Shown: piece by piece, positions 51,570-59,468 of the stretch
Position numbering within the stretch: the stretch's first letter is position 1
Layout: every line of letters starts with the position of its first letter
NCBI RefSeq assembly: GCF_900176515.1
Contig: NZ_FWXV01000012.1
Span: forward strand, 62,001 to 126,000
DNA length: 64,000 nucleotides
Reading direction: 5' to 3'
Source: Kibdelosporangium aridum
GTDB taxonomy: Bacteria > Actinomycetota > Actinomycetes > Mycobacteriales > Pseudonocardiaceae
The notes under the pieces: model-generated
What the model was told of the DNA's origin: nothing
The model's database searches: none
What the model saw: only the letters and a program-made list of their open reading frames with translations
Program-made: the position numbers and the translations under genes

Positions 51570-53327
51570 TCAGGCGGCGTTGTGGTCCAGGATGCGGGAC
51601 ATCACGTTGGCCAGGACGGTCGCCGGATGCTCGCTGCCAGCCAGACTCCGCCACGCCACATGGTTGTCCGGGCGTACCAGGATGGCACCGTCGTCGGCGA
51701 TCTCGCGGACGTTCCCCCACCTGCCATCGACATCAACCAGCTCCGCGCCGACCTGGGCGACCACGATCGGAACCGAGAACTTCTCGGCCACCTGTGCTGC
51801 CGCTTCCCGCCACGCTGCCCCGTCCGGGCCGGTGAACAGCGCGAAGCTGGTTCCTGTGCCGGTGATGTCGTGGGTCGACAAGCGCTGGCCATCTCGTTCG
51901 ACCCACGCGTGCGGCAGTACGTGCCCAGGCCGGGTGGTGGGGTGGTACACGTCGCGCATGGGCGTACGGGGCGGAGGTTGGCTGCCGTCGGGGATGACAG
52001 CGCCCTGCTCGTATGCGAAGCCGATTTCCAGGTCGTGTGCCTGGGCCCCGGCGCGGTGGGTGTCGAGGATCTCCGATGTCCGTGCGCGCACGACGTCACC
52101 GATTGGCGAAGGGTCGAAGAACGCCGCGAACGCCCGTTCCCGGCGCTGCGGAGGCGTGTGCGGGCCGAGGCCGATCGCCTCGAGGATGGACTGGTGGTGG
52201 GACGCCGCGGACACCGCCCAGTCGACGTTGTGCTGGCAGACGGGCCGTCGCTCCGCCTCGTACGTGTCGAGCAGGCTGTCGTCCGCACGACCGTTGATGA
52301 CCGCAGCCAGCTTCCACGCGAGGTTGTGCGCGTCCTGGATCCCGCTGTTGAGGCCAAGGCCGACGGTCGGCGGCTGGCGGTGCGCGGCGTCGCCGGCCAG
52401 CAGCACCCGGCCGACCCGGAAGCGGTCGGCGACCAACGCCTCCACCGTCCAGTTCGTCACGTGGTGCAGGGCGACCTCCAAGTCCGGCAGGCCAAGGACT
52501 TCACGGATCCGGCCGATCACCGTCGCCTCGTCCAATTCGGACGGGTCGCTCGGCGGGAGGTGCAGAACCCATTCCTCGCACCCCTTCCCCCACGTCGGCC
52601 CCATCTCGATGAGGTTGCTCGACAGGTCCGGGTGGTACGGGTTGACGAAGTGGGTCAGCAGCGTGCCTTCCTGCCACCACTTCGACAGATCCGCGCTGAA
52701 GTACGCGGTTGTGACGCGCAGCAGTGCCTTCAGGCCTTCCATCTGCACGCCCAGCGCGGCGCCGACCGTGCGGCCGCCGTCGGCAGCAATCATGTACTGC
52801 GCCTTGACCGTGGTGGTCTCGCCGGTCTCGATGTTCTGGACCTCGGCGGTGACGTGGTCGCCATGATCAGTGAACGAGGTCAGGTTGTGGCCGAACAGGA
52901 TCTGCCCTGGATTGCTTTGGTCCGCACGCTTGCGCAGGATCGGCTCGAGCCGCACCTGAGGCAGCTTGACGGGCAGCAGCGGCCCGGCCGCGGCGTACGT
53001 CTCGCGCAGCGAACCGCCACCGAAAGCGTCCATTTCGTGGATCAGCTGCGCGTCCATCGGCGCGTCACCGGCGATCGTGGTCAGCCAGCGCAGCTTGCCG
53101 AACAGTTCAAGCGACGCGCCCTGCTCGATCACCGCCTCGTGCACGCCGTGCTGGCGGAAGATCTCCATTGTGCGCTGGTTGAGGTAATGCGCCTTCGGAA
53201 TTATCGACGTGTCCGCGTGCCGCTCCACCAGCAGGTGGCCGACGCCGTGGTCAGACAAGAAAACGGAAGCGGCAAGACCGCATCCACCGCCGCCCACGAT
53301 CAGAACCGGTACCTCGACTGCTCCCAT
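51570..53327 (-). CDS. FAD-dependent aromatic monooxygenase
   Basis: 585 residues of the phenol-hydroxylase/PgaE class: VLIVGGGGCGLAASVFL (FAD), ADGGRTVGAALG in the DG-motif region, GRVLLAGDAAHRQPPTVGLGLNSGIQDAHNLAWKL (second FAD motif), and a C-terminal thioredoxin-like domain of about 180 residues. It hydroxylates an aromatic or anthrone-type substrate with NAD(P)H and O2. ATG with a GAGG site; a longer frame upstream is not family-like. A tailoring hydroxylase for the type II polyketide is the natural role. Confidence 0.87.
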   Translation of the reverse strand: MGAVEVPVLIVGGGGCGLAASVFLSDHGVGHLLVERHADTSIIPKAHYLNQRTMEIFRQHGVHEAVIEQGASLELFGKLRWLTTIAGDAPMDAQLIHEMDAFGGGSLRETYAAAGPLLPVKLPQVRLEPILRKRADQSNPGQILFGHNLTSFTDHGDHVTAEVQNIETGETTTVKAQYMIAADGGRTVGAALGVQMEGLKALLRVTTAYFSADLSKWWQEGTLLTHFVNPYHPDLSSNLIEMGPTWGKGCEEWVLHLPPSDPSELDEATVIGRIREVLGLPDLEVALHHVTNWTVEALVADRFRVGRVLLAGDAAHRQPPTVGLGLNSGIQDAHNLAWKLAAVINGRADDSLLDTYEAERRPVCQHNVDWAVSAASHHQSILEAIGLGPHTPPQRRERAFAAFFDPSPIGDVVRARTSEILDTHRAGAQAHDLEIGFAYEQGAVIPDGSQPPPRTPMRDVYHPTTRPGHVLPHAWVERDGQRLSTHDITGTGTSFALFTGPDGAAWREAAAQVAEKFSVPIVVAQVGAELVDVDGRWGNVREIADDGAILVRPDNHVAWRSLAGSEHPATVLANVMSRILDHNAA

Positions 53328-53457
53328 GTCCGTCCTCAAGGTTGATCTTGTCTGGGCCACTGAAGAAATGCCGCCGAGAAGGCGATTGCTGAAATCAGCC
53401 TGGCAAAGGCCACTGCAGTCCCGGTCAAGGACGGGTGGATCCGGTACGAGACACAAA

Positions 53458-53500
53458 AGTGCCCAGAATCGGCGAACACCGATTCTGGGCACTCATTTTT
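53458..53500. terminator. Bidirectional intrinsic terminator
   Basis: 15-bp perfect stem, 6-nt loop, ATTTTT on the right and ACAAAA on the left. It lies 11 nt beyond the end of the minus-strand DUF1905 gene. Confidence 0.85.
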
Positions 53501-53510
53501 CGCGGAAACG

Positions 53511-53948
53511 TCAGCCCTTCAGTTCAGCGAGGACTTTCTCGATCCGCCGCTGGCGTGTCTCGGGCTTCTTCGCGCTGTCCACCTGCTGCACGTGGTTGAA
53601 CTTGTTGCTGTACGACAACTTGTCGAACGCGGCGCGGGCGGCCGGATCGGCGTTCAGCGCGGCCGCGAGGTCCTCCGGCTCGACCAGCTCGGCACGGGGC
53701 GCGTTGTTGATCTCGACGTCGACCTGGATCTTGTCGCCGATCTCGACCCCGGCGGCCTTGCGGTTGGCGTTGGACAGACCGATCAGGTAGCGGCCACCGA
53801 ACACAGCGATCCTGGTCTGCCACGAATGCCCGTTGATCGTGACGGTCACCCGTGGCCGCTTGCCCTCGCCGAGCGCCTCGATCACCTTCTCCGGGACTTC
53901 CAACCCCTTCATGGGCTCAGGAGGCTCGACAGTGGACCGAAACTTCAT
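53511..53948 (-). CDS. DUF1905/YdeI-like protein
   Basis: 145 residues. The N-terminal beta-barrel has MKFRSTVEPP, RVTVTINGHSWQTRI, GRYLIGLSNANRKAAGV and DKIQVDVEINN; the C-terminal YdeI-like helical tail has LSYSNKFNHVQQVDSAKKPETRQRRIEKVLAELKG. The family is widespread in actinobacteria and its biochemical role is not established. It ends at a terminator and probably forms its own unit; cluster membership is uncertain. Confidence 0.75.
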   Translation of the reverse strand: MKFRSTVEPPEPMKGLEVPEKVIEALGEGKRPRVTVTINGHSWQTRIAVFGGRYLIGLSNANRKAAGVEIGDKIQVDVEINNAPRAELVEPEDLAAALNADPAARAAFDKLSYSNKFNHVQQVDSAKKPETRQRRIEKVLAELKG

Positions 53949-54015
53949 ACTCTGCTCCCGCCGTCTCGTCAGCTCGCCGCAGGCGATGATACCGGGACGA
54001 ATCGCCCGCGGCCGC

Positions 54016-54672
54016 TTATCCGGCAGAAACCGGACCAGTGCCGCTGGCCACCCGCTTGATCACCTGCTGCATGTTCTCGGTGTCGTTGGCGTGCGGGAAG
54101 TCTTCGGCGGGCACGTCGACGCCCAGGAAGGCGCACAACGGTTCCCAGCCCTGCTTGACGTCGAACACGAGAAGCTTGTCCGGGTGGACGGTGTTCACGA
54201 TCTCCTGGTTGCGGTTGTGATAGACCTCGATGGCGTAGTCCTTGTCGGCGAACCGCCCGTCGAAAAGACCGTCCCACACCATCGTGTTGACCACGCGGCG
54301 CAACCTGGCAGGCGGTGAACCCGGCGGCGGGGCCTGCCCATTGGCGACGAATTGGTACAGCGTTTCGTAAGTGCTTTGGTACCAACGTTCGGCGTCGCGC
54401 ACCGTCAGTACGACCTTCGTCTCGGGGAACGCCTCCACGATCTGCCGGTAGTAGATCGCGGGCGGACCGTCGACCGCGGACGTGTAGCCGTCGAACACCT
54501 CGGGCCAGTCAGGGCTCTGCCCGTCACAGACGATCTTCTCCCACTGCGCGAGCCGCTCCTGGCTGCCGACGATGTCGAACATGTGGTAACACGGCCCAAA
54601 ACCCAGTCGCTCCAACGCGACCTGCAGCGACGTCGTACCCGTCCGGCCAAGGCCGGCGTTGATGAGCTTCAA
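54016..54672 (-). CDS. PAPS-dependent sulfotransferase-family protein
   Basis: 218 residues. The N-terminal GLGRTGTTSLQVALERLGF is the 5'-phosphosulfate-binding loop; VVLTVRDAERWYQSTY is the 3'-phosphate-binding motif (Arg-Asp...Ser). It resembles the Sulfotransfer_4 type. Start chosen as TTG (second of two adjacent TTG) after AGGGAAGGG; no ATG is available nearby. It would transfer a sulfo group from PAPS, provided by CysD/CysNC at 22-24 kb, to the polyketide or a sugar. It is the last gene before the operon end. Confidence 0.78.
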   Translation of the reverse strand: MKLINAGLGRTGTTSLQVALERLGFGPCYHMFDIVGSQERLAQWEKIVCDGQSPDWPEVFDGYTSAVDGPPAIYYRQIVEAFPETKVVLTVRDAERWYQSTYETLYQFVANGQAPPPGSPPARLRRVVNTMVWDGLFDGRFADKDYAIEVYHNRNQEIVNTVHPDKLLVFDVKQGWEPLCAFLGVDVPAEDFPHANDTENMQQVIKRVASGTGPVSAG

Positions 54673-54704
54673 CAAGGCGGTGCCCTTCCCTTGATCGCGG
54701 CCGG

Positions 54705-55151
54705 TCAGCTCCAGTCGACCGGCACCTGCCTGGTCACGACGTTGACCCGGTTCCACAGGTTGACCAGGCCGATCTGGATGACCAGCGCGCCGAGTTCTTT
54801 TTCGGTGTAGTACTTCGCGGCCTCATCCCAGACCTCGTCCGGCACCGGATCGTCGCTGTCGCTGATCCGCGTGGCGCCCTCGGCCAACGCGAGCGCGGCC
54901 CGTTCCGCGTCGGTGAAATCCGGCACGTCCCGCCACGTGGCCACCAGGGGCAACCGCGGGTCGGTGTCCTCGAGTTCACCGGACTGCGCGGGAACACGGA
55001 TATCCCTGCCGTTGACCTGGCTCACGCGCAGGCGCACGAGGTCAAGCGTCGACTTGGGCACACCGGTCTTGGCGATGACCTTGGTCAACTCGAGCAAGGG
55101 CGGCAAGGAGTCTTCCACCACCAGCGACGGGTTGTTCATCCGTGGTTTCAT
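54705..55151 (-). CDS. Carboxymuconolactone-decarboxylase/AhpD-like protein lacking CxxC
   Basis: 148 residues with the helical AhpD fold: LVRLRVSQVNG near the N-terminus, VATWRDVPDFTDAERAALALAEGAT, and YTEKELGALVIQIGLVNLWNRVNVVTRQ. In relatives the segment after QVNG reads CAYC, the redox centre; here it is RDIR, so both cysteines are missing and peroxidase chemistry is not expected. It may be a binding or isomerase protein of the polyketide operon. Two ATG starts 12 nt apart are possible. Confidence 0.75.
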   Translation of the reverse strand: MKPRMNNPSLVVEDSLPPLLELTKVIAKTGVPKSTLDLVRLRVSQVNGRDIRVPAQSGELEDTDPRLPLVATWRDVPDFTDAERAALALAEGATRISDSDDPVPDEVWDEAAKYYTEKELGALVIQIGLVNLWNRVNVVTRQVPVDWS

Positions 55152-55175
55152 CGGGTCTTCCTCCCGTGGGTTGAC

Positions 55176-55910
55176 TCAAGTCGTTGTGGTGGCGAGGTGG
55201 GACGCTTCGGCGAGGGCACGGTGCAGCCTCTCGTCGCTGGTCTGACCCGCTTCCCATTGCACGCCAAGGGCAAACGGGTGACCGTCGGCCTCAACCACCT
55301 CGATGACCCCGTCTGGCGCCCAAGCAGTGGCGGTGAGGCCCGGACCGAGCCGGTCGATCGCCTGGTGGTGATGGCATGCCGTGTCGAACTTCTCTTCCTC
55401 ACCGAGGATTCCGGCGATCAGGCTGCCAGGTTTCACGTCGAGGCGGTATCTGCCGAACGTGAACACTTCGGCCTCCGGGCGGTGGCCGTCGTGCCCAATG
55501 GCCTCAGGCAGGTGCTGGTGCAGCGTGCCACCGAAGTGCACGTTGAGCAGCTGCATGCCGCGGCAGATGGCGAGGATCGGCATGCCCGTGCCAAGCGCCT
55601 GCCGCACGACCGCCAGCTCCGCGGCGTCCGCCGCCGGACTGACTCCGCGGGTGCTGCGGTGCGCAGTTTCGCCGTACAGCGCCGGATCCACGTCCGGACC
55701 GCCGGGGATCAGCAAGCCGTCGAGCCTGCCGACGAGGCGCTCGATGCCGGGCAGCAACGGAAGCAGCACGGGAGTACAGCCCGCCGACGCGAGCATGTCC
55801 ACATGCGACTGCAGAGCGAGGCTGACGGTCAAGCCCGCGCCCTGTAAGGTGACCGGCGCCGTCCGAGCGCAGATCCCGATCACCGGGCCAGGTGAGCTCA
55901 TCGTGATCAC
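55176..55910 (-). CDS. Class I glutamine-amidotransferase-like gamma-glutamyl hydrolase (PuuD family)
   Basis: 244 residues. LLIPGGPDVDPALYG and the nucleophile elbow ILAICRGMQLLNVHFGG (Cys) identify the peptidase C26/PuuD family, which cleaves gamma-glutamyl amides; CHHHQAI is conserved. The usual VQWHPE catalytic His-Glu motif reads VQWEAG, so the standard triad is altered. ATG overlaps the ACP stop (ATGA), so it is co-translated with the polyketide synthase. It may release an amine or hydrazine from a gamma-glutamyl carrier; this is an inference. Confidence 0.77.
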   Translation of the reverse strand: MITMSSPGPVIGICARTAPVTLQGAGLTVSLALQSHVDMLASAGCTPVLLPLLPGIERLVGRLDGLLIPGGPDVDPALYGETAHRSTRGVSPAADAAELAVVRQALGTGMPILAICRGMQLLNVHFGGTLHQHLPEAIGHDGHRPEAEVFTFGRYRLDVKPGSLIAGILGEEEKFDTACHHHQAIDRLGPGLTATAWAPDGVIEVVEADGHPFALGVQWEAGQTSDERLHRALAEASHLATTTT

Positions 55911-56188
55911 ACCGACGGTGTGAAGGTCGGATCCCTCTGGTACTCGGAGATCCGCGCGTTGACCGCGTCGATCAGCGCGCGCGGCGTTGCCGAGTCGGTC
56001 ATCGTCTCGTCGTCCAGCTTGATCCCGAACTCCCGCTCGATCCGGCCGCCGGTCTCCAGCAACGCGATCGACTCGTAGCCCAGTTCGACGAACTCGGTGT
56101 CCAACGTGCTGACGTCCAGATCGATGCCCTCGTCCGCGCCAGCGGCCTCATGCAGGATGCGCCTGAGGTCCTTGACCGTGAATTCCAT
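55907..56188 (-). CDS. Acyl carrier protein, type II PKS
   Basis: 93 residues. ELGYESIALLETGGRIEREFGI holds the phosphopantetheine Ser40 (family DSL appears as ESI). It carries the growing polyketide. It follows KS-beta by 23 nt and precedes the gamma-glutamyl hydrolase with an overlap. Size and position match minimal type II PKS clusters. Confidence 0.92.
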   Translation of the reverse strand: MEFTVKDLRRILHEAAGADEGIDLDVSTLDTEFVELGYESIALLETGGRIEREFGIKLDDETMTDSATPRALIDAVNARISEYQRDPTFTPSV

Positions 56189-56211
56189 TGCGGCTGCTCC
56201 CCTTTCTCCTT

Positions 56212-57444
56212 TTAGTTCCAGTCGACGGATCGCACGACGACGGCGGAGTTGAAGCCGCCGTGGCCACGCGCCAGGACGACGGCCGCGTTCAGGGGCGTGT
56301 GCCGCGGTCCTTGAACCACCAGGTCGATGTCGTAGTCGGGCGACAGGGCCACATTCGTCGTCGGTGGGATCACGCCCGCTCGGATGGCCAGCAACGCGGT
56401 GGCGACGTCCAGCGCGGCGGCGCCGGAGGCGAGCCGGCCGGTCATCGTTTTCGGCGCGGTGACCGGGACTCCGCGCGGCCCGAAGACCTCGCTGATCGCC
56501 TTCGCCTCGACCTCGTCAAGCTCCGGAATGGCCGCGGCGTCGGCGAAAACGACGTCGATGTCCTCCGGGAGCATGCCGGCGTTGTCCAGCGCGATCTCGA
56601 TTGCCTTGCGCAGCGTGGGCTCCCGCCCGCTTGCGGGCCTCGGGTCGAATGTGGCGCCGTAGCCACAGATCTCGCCGTAGACCCGGGTCACGCCCCGTCG
56701 GCGCGCGGCGTCGGCGTTCTCGATGATCAGCAAGGCGCCACCCTCACCTGGCACATGCCCGGCCGCGTCGGTGTCGAACGGAAGATAAGCCCGTTCCGGC
56801 TCTTCGCTGACGCTCAAACTGCCGCTGGCGAGGTGGGCGACCCAACCCCACGAGCAGATCGACGCGTCGACGCCACCGGACACGATCAAATCAGTGCCGT
56901 TGCGGACCAGTCGGCACGCGTGCGCGAGGGCGTCCAGGCCACCTGCCTGGTCGCTGACGAGCACGCCGCTGGGACCGCGCATGCCGTGCCGGATCGAGAT
57001 CTGGCCCGTGTTGACCGCGTAGAACCACGCGAACGACTGGTACGCGCTGACGTACTGGCCGCCCTTGCTCCACAGGTTCTGCAGTTCACGCTGGCCGAAC
57101 TCGAAGCCACCGCAGGAACTGGACGTCACCACGCCCATCCCGAACTGGGACTCGGGCGTCGCTTCGTCCGTGCGCACGTCGGCGTCGGCGAGCGCGTCGT
57201 CCGCGCACACCAAGGCAAGCTGGGTCATCCGGTCGGTCTGCGGGATGAGCCTGCTGGGCAGGTGGTCGCTCGCGTTGAACCCGGCCACCTCGCCGGCGAG
57301 TTTCGCCGGATACCGCCGTGCGTCGAAGCGGGTGATCCGGCCGATGCCGCTTTTGCCGCCGCAGGTGGCATTCCAGTAGTCGGTCACACCGAATCCGTTG
57401 GGTGACACGACACCGAGGCCGGTCACCACGGCTTGCGAGGTCAT
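56212..57444 (-). CDS. Ketosynthase beta / chain-length factor
   Basis: 410 residues, thiolase fold. The active-site Cys of ketosynthases is replaced by Gln166 in VSDQAGGLDAL, the hallmark of KS-beta, which sets chain length and helps initiation. Other family features: GEGGALLIIENADAARRRG and AAPKTMTGRLASGAAALD. ATG overlaps the KS-alpha stop (ATGA). Together with KS-alpha and ACP it forms the minimal aromatic polyketide synthase. Chain length cannot be read safely by eye. Confidence 0.95.
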   Translation of the reverse strand: MTSQAVVTGLGVVSPNGFGVTDYWNATCGGKSGIGRITRFDARRYPAKLAGEVAGFNASDHLPSRLIPQTDRMTQLALVCADDALADADVRTDEATPESQFGMGVVTSSSCGGFEFGQRELQNLWSKGGQYVSAYQSFAWFYAVNTGQISIRHGMRGPSGVLVSDQAGGLDALAHACRLVRNGTDLIVSGGVDASICSWGWVAHLASGSLSVSEEPERAYLPFDTDAAGHVPGEGGALLIIENADAARRRGVTRVYGEICGYGATFDPRPASGREPTLRKAIEIALDNAGMLPEDIDVVFADAAAIPELDEVEAKAISEVFGPRGVPVTAPKTMTGRLASGAAALDVATALLAIRAGVIPPTTNVALSPDYDIDLVVQGPRHTPLNAAVVLARGHGGFNSAVVVRSVDWN

Positions 57445-58712
57445 ACCGCGGTCCGATCGGGACGGGTCAGCACCATCGCGCTCTGGAAACCGCCGAAGCC
57501 GCTGCCCACGGTCAGCACCGTGTCGGTCTTCCAGTCGCGCGCGGTCAGCGGCACGTAGTCGAGGTCGCATTCGGGGTCGGCCTCGTGCAGGTTCGCCGTC
57601 GGCGGCACCACGTTGTTCTCCATGGCCAGCACCGAAGCGGCGATCTCGATCGAGCCGATCGCGCCGAGCGAATGGCCGACCATCGACTTGATCGAGCTCA
57701 CCGGCGTCCGGTAAGCGTGTTCGGCCAGGCTGCGCTTGAACGCCGCGGTCTCGTGCCGGTCGTTCTGCTTGGTGCCCGAGCCGTGCGCGTTGACGTAGTC
57801 GACGTCCTGCGGGCCCATCTTCGCGCCGTCCAGCGCCGCCCGGATGGCCTCGGCCATTTCCTTGCCGTCCGGGCGCAATCCGGTCATGTGGAAGGCGTTG
57901 CACCGAGAGGCGTACCCGGCGATCTCGGCGTAGACGTGCGCACCACGGCGACGCGCCGATTCCAGCTCCTCCAACACGAACATCGCGGCGCCCTCGCCGA
58001 GCACGAAACCGTTTCGGGTGCGGTCGAAGGGCCGGGAAGCGTGCTCGGGATCGTCGTTGCGCGGCGTGGTCGCCTTGATCGCGTCGAAGCATGCCACGGT
58101 GATCGGCGAGATCGGCGCGTCGGCGGCGCCGGCGATCATCACGTCGGCTGAGTTGTCCCGGATCAGTTCGGCCGCGTAGCCGACCGAGTCCAGCCCTGAC
58201 GTGCACCCGGTGGAGACCACCGTCGCCGGGCCCTCGGCGCCGACCGACCAGGCGACCTCCGCGGCGAACGAACTCGGCACGAAGTAGTTGTACAGATGGG
58301 GAACGGCGTACTCGTGGTCGACGAGATCCAGCCTGCCGCCGTCGCTGACCACTCGGTACTCCTGGTCGAGCCCCATGGTCGCACCCACCGCGCTGCCGAC
58401 GGTCACGCCGGTCCGATGTGGAGCGACGCCGCTCAGGTCCAGGCCGCTGTCGGCCATCGCCTCCGCGGCTGTGACGACGGCGAATTGCGCCGCCCGGTCC
58501 ATCCGCCGGATTTCCTGTGGCCCGAGACCGTGCTCGTAAGGATCGAAATCGGCCTCCGCAGCCACCCGTGACCGGAACGCCGACGGGTCGAAGAACGTGA
58601 TTCCGCGCGTCGAGGTCCGGCCTTCGCTGAGCAAGCTCCAGAAGCTCTTGGCTCCGATTCCTCCTGGCGCGATCACCCCGATTCCGGTGATGACCACCCG
58701 TCGCTCGTTCAT
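57441..58712 (-). CDS. Ketosynthase alpha, type II PKS
   Basis: 423 residues. VVSTGCTSGLDSVGYA with nucleophile Cys170, VNAHGSGTKQNDRHET and SIKSMVGHSLGAIGSIE with the two catalytic His. It condenses malonyl units on the ACP together with KS-beta. The start (MNERRVVITGIGVIAPGG) overlaps the cyclase stop (ATGA); a longer frame upstream is not family-like. Strong evidence for an aromatic polyketide product. Confidence 0.96.
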   Translation of the reverse strand: MNERRVVITGIGVIAPGGIGAKSFWSLLSEGRTSTRGITFFDPSAFRSRVAAEADFDPYEHGLGPQEIRRMDRAAQFAVVTAAEAMADSGLDLSGVAPHRTGVTVGSAVGATMGLDQEYRVVSDGGRLDLVDHEYAVPHLYNYFVPSSFAAEVAWSVGAEGPATVVSTGCTSGLDSVGYAAELIRDNSADVMIAGAADAPISPITVACFDAIKATTPRNDDPEHASRPFDRTRNGFVLGEGAAMFVLEELESARRRGAHVYAEIAGYASRCNAFHMTGLRPDGKEMAEAIRAALDGAKMGPQDVDYVNAHGSGTKQNDRHETAAFKRSLAEHAYRTPVSSIKSMVGHSLGAIGSIEIAASVLAMENNVVPPTANLHEADPECDLDYVPLTARDWKTDTVLTVGSGFGGFQSAMVLTRPDRTAV

Positions 58713-59035
58713 GCGGACTCCCAACTGTAGAACCGCTTCGCCATCGCGTCGGCAGGCGATCGCCACGTCGCGGGGTCGTACGGTTGGATGAACGGCTTGA
58801 GGTCCTCGCTTATCCGAATGAAGCGCGGATCCGTCTTCGCCTCCTCGATGAGCTCGCCGCCGTTGTCGTCGTCGAAGTCCTGAACGTGGAAGTACAAGCC
58901 ACGGAACGAGAACAGCTGACGCCGCCGCGTGCCCATGCGGTGTGGCATGTCGGTCTCGTCGAAAGCGCCGAAGAGCTGCGCGACATCAGCACTCGAATGA
59001 GGGTCCATCCGGGCCACGATCAGATTACTGTGCAT
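58709..59035 (-). CDS. TcmI-family polyketide cyclase
   Basis: 108 residues, ferredoxin-like fold: LIVARMDPHSSADVAQLFGAFDETDMPHRMGTRRRQLFSFRGLYFHVQD, ending DAMAKRFYSW. TcmI-type enzymes close the last rings of tetracenomycin-like or angucycline-like polyketides. Directly precedes KS-alpha with an overlap, the common order in type II clusters. No KR or first-ring aromatase is present in the window. Confidence 0.93.
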   Translation of the reverse strand: MHSNLIVARMDPHSSADVAQLFGAFDETDMPHRMGTRRRQLFSFRGLYFHVQDFDDDNGGELIEEAKTDPRFIRISEDLKPFIQPYDPATWRSPADAMAKRFYSWESA

Positions 59036-59066
59036 TTCAACCCGCCGCCTCGATAACGTATTGATG

Positions 59067-59468
59067 CTAGGGGTTCAGCACCCACGCTGAATTGTGCCTC
59101 GTAAAGCCGATGTGCGGATAGTAATCTGTCGCGGCCGGTGCCGAAAGGAGCACGATCTTGGCCTGCGGCGCCTCTTTCCTGGTCGCGTCGATGAGTGCTC
59201 GACCAATACCCGAGCGCTGGTGCTCAAGGCTGACGGCGATGTCGGAGAGGTATGTCACGTAAGAGAAGTCCGAGATACTGCGGGCAATACCGACCAGCTT
59301 GCCGTCGATACGGCACGTAACGACCAGATTGGCGTTCCTGACCATCTCCGCCATGCGCTCGGTATCCGCTATCGGCCGCCGTTCACCCAGCCCCGACGAC
59401 CGGTAGACCTCCAGGACTTCACGCATGTCCATATCGATGCCGTTCTCACGCCTGATGTCCCTTGTCAC
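59067..59468 (-). CDS. GNAT N-acetyltransferase (candidate hydrazine N-acetyltransferase)
   Basis: 133 residues. YLSDIAVSLEHQRSGIGRALIDATR is the acetyl-CoA-binding motif A; YYPHIGFTRHNSAWVL ends the fold. GTG start overlaps the lyase gene by 23 nt. In fosfazinomycin and kinamycin clusters a GNAT of this kind acetylates a hydrazino intermediate next to an adenylosuccinate-lyase homologue, amidase and glutamine-synthetase homologue, all present here. Family sure; the substrate is inferred from that neighbourhood. Confidence 0.82.
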   Translation of the reverse strand: MTRDIRRENGIDMDMREVLEVYRSSGLGERRPIADTERMAEMVRNANLVVTCRIDGKLVGIARSISDFSYVTYLSDIAVSLEHQRSGIGRALIDATRKEAPQAKIVLLSAPAATDYYPHIGFTRHNSAWVLNP

